DNA of 64,000 bases from JABMPO01 sp964539785 (GTDB lineage: Bacteria; Fidelibacterota; Marinisomatia; Marinisomatales; TCS56). Where the stretch lies: assembly GCA_964539785.1 (NCBI GenBank), contig CAZIJQ010000001.1:1-64000 (forward strand), given 5' to 3'. The position numbers and the translations under genes are program-made. Positions 63,874 to 64,000 of this stretch are shown in pieces. Positions within the stretch are counted from its first letter, which is position 1; every line of letters starts with the position of its first letter. The notes below the pieces were generated by a model, which saw only the letters and a program-made list of their open reading frames with translations, made no database searches and was not told the origin of the DNA.

Positions 63874-64000
63874 ATGACGACCCTTTCCACACAACGCCAA
63901 GCCTTTAAATACTGGGAAATCATTAAGGATCTTTCTGATCAATGTATTGATATTATGCTCAATCTGAGCCAGAGCGGTCATCCCGGAGGATCTCGGTCTA
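63874..64000 (+). CDS. Transketolase N-terminal-like protein (5' end only)
   Basis: Only the first 42 codons are inside the window; the frame runs off the edge. An aaggag ribosome site precedes the ATG. The visible residues include IDIMLNLSQSGHPGGSRS; the SGHPGGS motif is the thiamine-diphosphate/substrate-region signature at the start of transketolases and related N-terminal subunits. Whether it is a full-length transketolase or an N-terminal subunit cannot be told. Confidence 0.65.
   Translation, partial: MTTLSTQRQAFKYWEIIKDLSDQCIDIMLNLSQSGHPGGSRS

Noticed and set aside
1..64000. tRNA, rRNA or CRISPR loci
   Set aside because: I scanned the intergenic gaps and saw no cloverleaf-like, rRNA-like or regularly spaced repeat sequence; a covariance-model search would be needed to exclude small RNAs.

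Overview
This 64 kb window is a dense, moderate-GC bacterial chromosome segment from a Gram-negative (lipid A-making) organism. Several secreted proteins end in the motif NYPNPFNP...YELP...SGIYFYRL...RKL..LK, the type A sorting domain of the type IX secretion system (T9SS). A PorV/PorQ-like barrel, FG-GAP proteins, ExbB-ExbD-ExbD-TonB and a Wolinella-type fumarate reductase/succinate dehydrogenase also occur. Together these suggest the FCB group, for example Marinimicrobia or Calditrichota. Placement below that level cannot be settled from the window.

Layout. 1-5.2 kb: Cys-rich lipoprotein, pyruvate phosphate dikinase, GT39-like glycosyltransferase. 5.2-12.4 kb: a hybrid sensor kinase with an FG-GAP/ASPIC-UnbV ectodomain, an NtrC-type regulator, then a lipoprotein and an outer-membrane barrel behind a possible sigma54 promoter. 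12.4-14.5 kb: a GCS2-type glutamate-cysteine ligase overlapping a class I amidotransferase-fold gamma-glutamyl hydrolase. 14.5-17 kb: the most interesting locus, a minus-strand operon of an SbnI/SerK-like free-serine kinase and TrpB2. It is preceded by a 30-codon leader with tandem Trp codons and a classic terminator/antiterminator. 17.3-20.7 kb: frdCAB. 20.8-24.6 kb: TonB system and a C-terminal processing protease. 24.7-32.2 kb: envelope proteins, including two very large FG-GAP proteins. 32.2-36.7 kb: lipid A genes (lpxK, DUF374 acyltransferase, lpxB, methyltransferase, Gfo/Idh/MocA oxidoreductase). 37.7-42.0 kb: etfB-etfA-acyl-CoA dehydrogenase-fabA with a terminator in the 5' leader. 42.2-47.7 kb: PAP2 phosphatase and three transporters. 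47.8-58.0 kb: an accessory secretion region with a CsgG/PEGA protein, a huge beta-helix T9SS cargo, an orphan sorting-domain fragment, an intact and a broken T9SS paralogue, and a two-gene DUF1670 element between them. 58.1-64 kb: yqgE, uvrA, a 7TM diguanylate cyclase and the start of a transketolase-like gene.

The central proposal: the serine kinase makes O-phospho-L-serine, the preferred amino-acid substrate reported for TrpB2 enzymes, and TrpB2 condenses it with indole to make tryptophan. The operon would be switched by ribosome stalling at the leader Trp codons. The genes are recognised by motifs and the attenuator was read directly from the bases; the pathway coupling is inference.

Caution: the window has one nonsense codon, two apparent single-base frameshifts and one gene whose frame starts before any usual start codon. 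Some of these may be sequencing or assembly errors.
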